A stretch of 8,778 bases of DNA from Gammaproteobacteria bacterium (lineage in GTDB: Bacteria; Bacillota_I; Bacilli_A; Izemoplasmatales; UBA1188). Positions 6,410-8,778 of this stretch are shown here, piece after piece. Position 1 is the stretch's first letter; every line of letters begins with the position of its first letter. A program made the position numbers and the translations under genes. The stretch is from contig JAILNJ010000072.1 of NCBI GenBank assembly GCA_024691665.1, positions 1 through 8,778 of the forward strand, given 5' to 3'. Below the pieces are notes generated by a model, which did no database searches, was not told the DNA's origin, and saw nothing but the letters and a program-made list of their open reading frames with translations.

Positions 6410-6417
6410 AAGGAGGT
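6410..6417 (+). promoter_or_regulatory. lon ribosome binding site
   Basis: AAGGAGGT is a near-perfect anti-16S match; its AGGAGG core ends 6 nt before the ATG at 6423. It is the strongest such site in the window and fixes the lon start. No -10 box lies in the 37-nt tig-lon gap, so lon is expected to be transcribed with tig. Confidence 0.9.
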
Positions 6418-6422
6418 AAATT

Positions 6423-8738
6423 ATGGCGCAAAACGATATTTTACCAGTAATTCCTATTAAAGTACCTGTAGCTCTACCTCATGTAGAACTCAGAATTGAA
6501 GTAGGTAGATCATTTTCAAAGAATGCAGTAGTTCAATCTGAACTAATGAATGAAAGTGAAATTTTATTAATCTTCCAAAAGGATAACCTTGATAAACAAG
6601 AAGCTCCTGAATTAAGTGAATGCTATACAATCGGTCTTCTTGCGAAGTTTACTAATAAGGTTAGACTTGGAAACTCAAACTTTAAGATTAGATTCGTTCC
6701 AATTGCTAGAGTTGAAATAACTTCTATGTATAACGAAAATGATTGCTTAAAGGCTAGATACACTATCCTTGATGATGTATTTGGTGATGTAGATAAAGAG
6801 AAATTCTTAGTATCTAAGATTACATCTCAAGTACTTGAAAAAGGCGCAATGTTCTTAAGAAATCAAAAGTTAGTAGTTGATGAAATTAACGCTAATAGAG
6901 ATGCAGGAACTCTCTCAGATGTAATTGCTCAAGAATTATCTATTGATGGCGCTGAACTTTATAAATATCTTGAAGATCTAGATGTTAATTCTAGACTTGA
7001 AAAAATCTTAAATGATATCAATAGCGTATTCTATCATAAAGAACTTGATGATAAGATTGACGCTGAAGTTAGACGTTCTATGGAAGAAAGTCAAAAAGAA
7101 TATTATTTAAGAGAAAAGATTAGAGCCATCCAAAAAGAATTAGGCGATGTTGATAACAACACTACTGATATTGATAAGTTAAGAAAGGCTATAAAAGAAG
7201 CTAGAATGCCTAAGACTGTTGAAGAACACGCATTAAAAGAACTTACTCGTTATCAATCAGTATCAAGCGCATCTCCTGAATCATCAATGATTAGAAATTA
7301 TCTTGATGTATTAATCGATATTCCATGGTACAAAGAAACTGTAGATGAAATGGATATCGAAAAAGCTAAAGCTAAGTTAGATGAAACTCACTTTGGCCTT
7401 GATAAGGTTAAGGATAGAATCCTTGAATACTTATCTGTTAAACTTTATACTTCTAAAAACCCACAAACAATTTTATGTTTCGTAGGTCCTCCTGGTGTAG
7501 GTAAAACAACACTTGCTGCATCAATTGCTGAAGCACTTGGCCGTAAGTTTGTTAAACAATCACTTGGTGGTGTTAAGGATGAATCAGAAATTAGAGGTCA
7601 CAGACGTACATATATCGGTTCACTTCCTGGTCGTATCATCAATGGTATGAGAGCTGCTGGCGTTACTAACCCAGTATTCCTCCTTGATGAAATTGATAAG
7701 GTTGGAGCTGACTATAAGGGTGATCCTGAAGCTGCACTCCTTGAAGTATTAGACCCAGAACAAAACAAACTATTTAGTGATAACTATGTAGAAGAACAAT
7801 ACGATTTATCTAAAGTAATGTTCATCTGTACTGCTAACTACTTAGAAAATATCCCAGCTCCTTTAATGGATAGAATGGAAGTTATTGAACTTTCAAGTTA
7901 TACAGAAATTGAAAAGTTCAATATTGCTAAAACTCATCTAATCGATAGAGAACTTAAGAAGAATGGTCTTGAAGCTGAAAAGTTTGAATTAACTGATGAT
8001 GCATTAAGATTAATCATTAAGGACTACACTAGAGAAGCTGGTGTAAGACAACTTGAACGTCATATCGGAACTCTTATGAGAAAAGCTATTAGAAAGATTC
8101 TTAATAAGGAATCTGATAAGGTAACTATCACAGTTGAAAACCTTAAAGATTTCTTAGGTAAACCAATCTTCTCTAATAACCAAGCTGAAAAAGAAGATAT
8201 GGTTGGTGTAGTAACTGGTCTTGCATGGACTCAATTTGGCGGAGATACTCTCCAAATTGAAGTAACTACATTTAAGGGAAAAGGTGGACTTCAACTCACT
8301 GGTAAACTTGGTGACGTTATGAAGGAATCCGCTCAAGCTGCCTTTACATGGGTTAAAGCTCATGCTAAAGAATTAAACATCAACGAAGATGATTTCCAAA
8401 ATCTTGATACTCATATCCACGTACCTGAAGGTGCAGTACCTAAAGATGGACCATCTGCCGGTGTAACTATGGCTACTGCTATTGCGAGTGCCTTTACTCA
8501 CAGACCTGCTCGTCATGATATTGGTATGACTGGTGAAATCACTCTAAGAGGTAGAGTACTCCCAATTGGAGGACTCAGAGAAAAGAGTATCGCAGCTGTA
8601 AGATCTGGTCTTAAGACTATTATTATCCCTCAAGATAATATAAGAGACTTAGACGATATTCCAAAAGAAGTAAAAGATACTTTACAAATCGTTACAGCTA
8701 CTAAGCTTGAAGATGTTTTAGCTAAAGCATTAATCTAA
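6423..8738 (+). CDS. lon: ATP-dependent endopeptidase Lon
   Basis: Lon (LonA type) is a cytoplasmic AAA+ protease that unfolds and degrades damaged and short-lived regulatory proteins as a homohexamer. The N-terminal substrate-binding domain covers about 1-200, followed by a coiled region with the family segment EYYLREKIRAIQKELG (226-241). The AAA+ module has Walker A GPPGVGKT (355-362), Walker B VFLLDEID (418-425) and the GVRQLER segment (540-546) near sensor 2. The C-terminal protease domain carries the Ser-Lys dyad: S678 in KDGPSAG and K721 in IGGLREKS, 43 residues apart as in E. coli Lon. Length of 771 aa is normal and nothing is missing. Arg codon CGT appears more often here than in the operon upstream, suggesting higher expression. 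Pairing with trigger factor makes a folding-and-disposal unit; clpX, which often lies near tig and lon in Bacillota, is absent between them. Confidence 0.98.
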   Translation: MAQNDILPVIPIKVPVALPHVELRIEVGRSFSKNAVVQSELMNESEILLIFQKDNLDKQEAPELSECYTIGLLAKFTNKVRLGNSNFKIRFVPIARVEITSMYNENDCLKARYTILDDVFGDVDKEKFLVSKITSQVLEKGAMFLRNQKLVVDEINANRDAGTLSDVIAQELSIDGAELYKYLEDLDVNSRLEKILNDINSVFYHKELDDKIDAEVRRSMEESQKEYYLREKIRAIQKELGDVDNNTTDIDKLRKAIKEARMPKTVEEHALKELTRYQSVSSASPESSMIRNYLDVLIDIPWYKETVDEMDIEKAKAKLDETHFGLDKVKDRILEYLSVKLYTSKNPQTILCFVGPPGVGKTTLAASIAEALGRKFVKQSLGGVKDESEIRGHRRTYIGSLPGRIINGMRAAGVTNPVFLLDEIDKVGADYKGDPEAALLEVLDPEQNKLFSDNYVEEQYDLSKVMFICTANYLENIPAPLMDRMEVIELSSYTEIEKFNIAKTHLIDRELKKNGLEAEKFELTDDALRLIIKDYTREAGVRQLERHIGTLMRKAIRKILNKESDKVTITVENLKDFLGKPIFSNNQAEKEDMVGVVTGLAWTQFGGDTLQIEVTTFKGKGGLQLTGKLGDVMKESAQAAFTWVKAHAKELNINEDDFQNLDTHIHVPEGAVPKDGPSAGVTMATAIASAFTHRPARHDIGMTGEITLRGRVLPIGGLREKSIAAVRSGLKTIIIPQDNIRDLDDIPKEVKDTLQIVTATKLEDVLAKALI

Positions 8739-8755
8739 CACAAAACTAATAAAAC

Positions 8756-8778
8756 GCTCTAAATTCAAGTTTTAGAGC
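8756..8778. terminator. Hairpin after lon, probable terminator (cut by window end)
   Basis: GCTCTAAA (8756-8763) pairs perfectly with TTTAGAGC (8771-8778) around a 7-nt loop, 17 nt after the lon stop. The window ends on the last stem base, so the plus-strand T-tract, if present, is not visible. On the minus strand the hairpin is followed by GTTTTATTAGTTTTG, a U-rich tail, so it could also end a minus-strand gene coming from beyond the edge. Position after lon makes termination the natural reading. Confidence 0.6.

Noticed and set aside
6386..6410. Intrinsic terminator between tig and lon
   Set aside because: The stem is only 4 bp with a 4-nt loop and is followed by an A-run, not a T-run, on the plus strand.
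6386..6422. CIRCE or CtsR operator upstream of lon
   Set aside because: Neither the TTAGCACTC/GAGTGCTAA repeat nor a direct heptad repeat of the CtsR type is present.
8154..8363. Minus-strand 69-aa open frame inside lon
   Set aside because: It is antisense to the Lon protease domain, with no independent support.
1..8778. A new defence, mobile or biosynthetic system
   Set aside because: Every complete gene belongs to a well known housekeeping family with intact or near-intact motifs, and no integrase, transposase, toxin or CRISPR gene is present.

Overview
This window is a strongly AT-rich, gene-dense stretch of bacterial chromosome, most likely from the low-GC Bacillota (Bacilli/Erysipelotrichia-like or Mollicutes-related, possibly an uncultured lineage). 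The evidence is the combination of RNase HIII with MutS2, heavy use of AGA for arginine and Lys/Asn/Ile-rich proteins. Shine-Dalgarno sites of Bacillota type also stand before two genes. The standard code appears to be used: all five Trp codons are TGG and no complete ORF contains an internal TGA. This argues against the code-4 mycoplasmas.

Layout. Positions 1-66 hold the last 22 codons of an unidentified plus-strand gene. It converges on rnhC (ribonuclease HIII, minus strand, 70-942). The two stop codons are 3 nt apart, and a hairpin built from the coding ends of both genes looks like a shared terminator. A 59-nt divergent intergenic region (943-1001) separates rnhC from a plus-strand cluster, mutS2-truB-ribF (1002-4989). 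The genes in this cluster overlap at their stop/start codons (TAATG and ATGA), so it is probably one translationally coupled operon. A second unit, tig-lon (5066-8738), has its own good promoter (TTGAAT, 17 nt, extended -10) and good ribosome binding sites. The window ends inside or at a hairpin just after lon.

Functions. The genes are ordinary housekeeping genes. RnhC removes RNA from DNA hybrids. MutS2 is an ATPase with a Smr domain acting on branched DNA or collided ribosomes. TruB makes tRNA pseudouridine 55. RibF belongs to the FAD/FMN synthesis family. Trigger factor and Lon form a folding-plus-degradation pair. I see no phage, transposon, CRISPR or defence genes, and no new system.

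The points most worth a second look are: (i) mutS2 appears to be transcribed from an extended -10 so close to its ATG that its mRNA would be leaderless; (ii) RibF has lost the recognisable motifs of its riboflavin kinase half, and two nucleotidyltransferase motifs are altered; (iii) trigger factor carries a helical stripe of four histidines; (iv) the convergent terminator is embedded in coding sequence; (v) the gene order mutS2-truB-ribF and tig-lon is unlike the usual Bacillota arrangement as I recall it.
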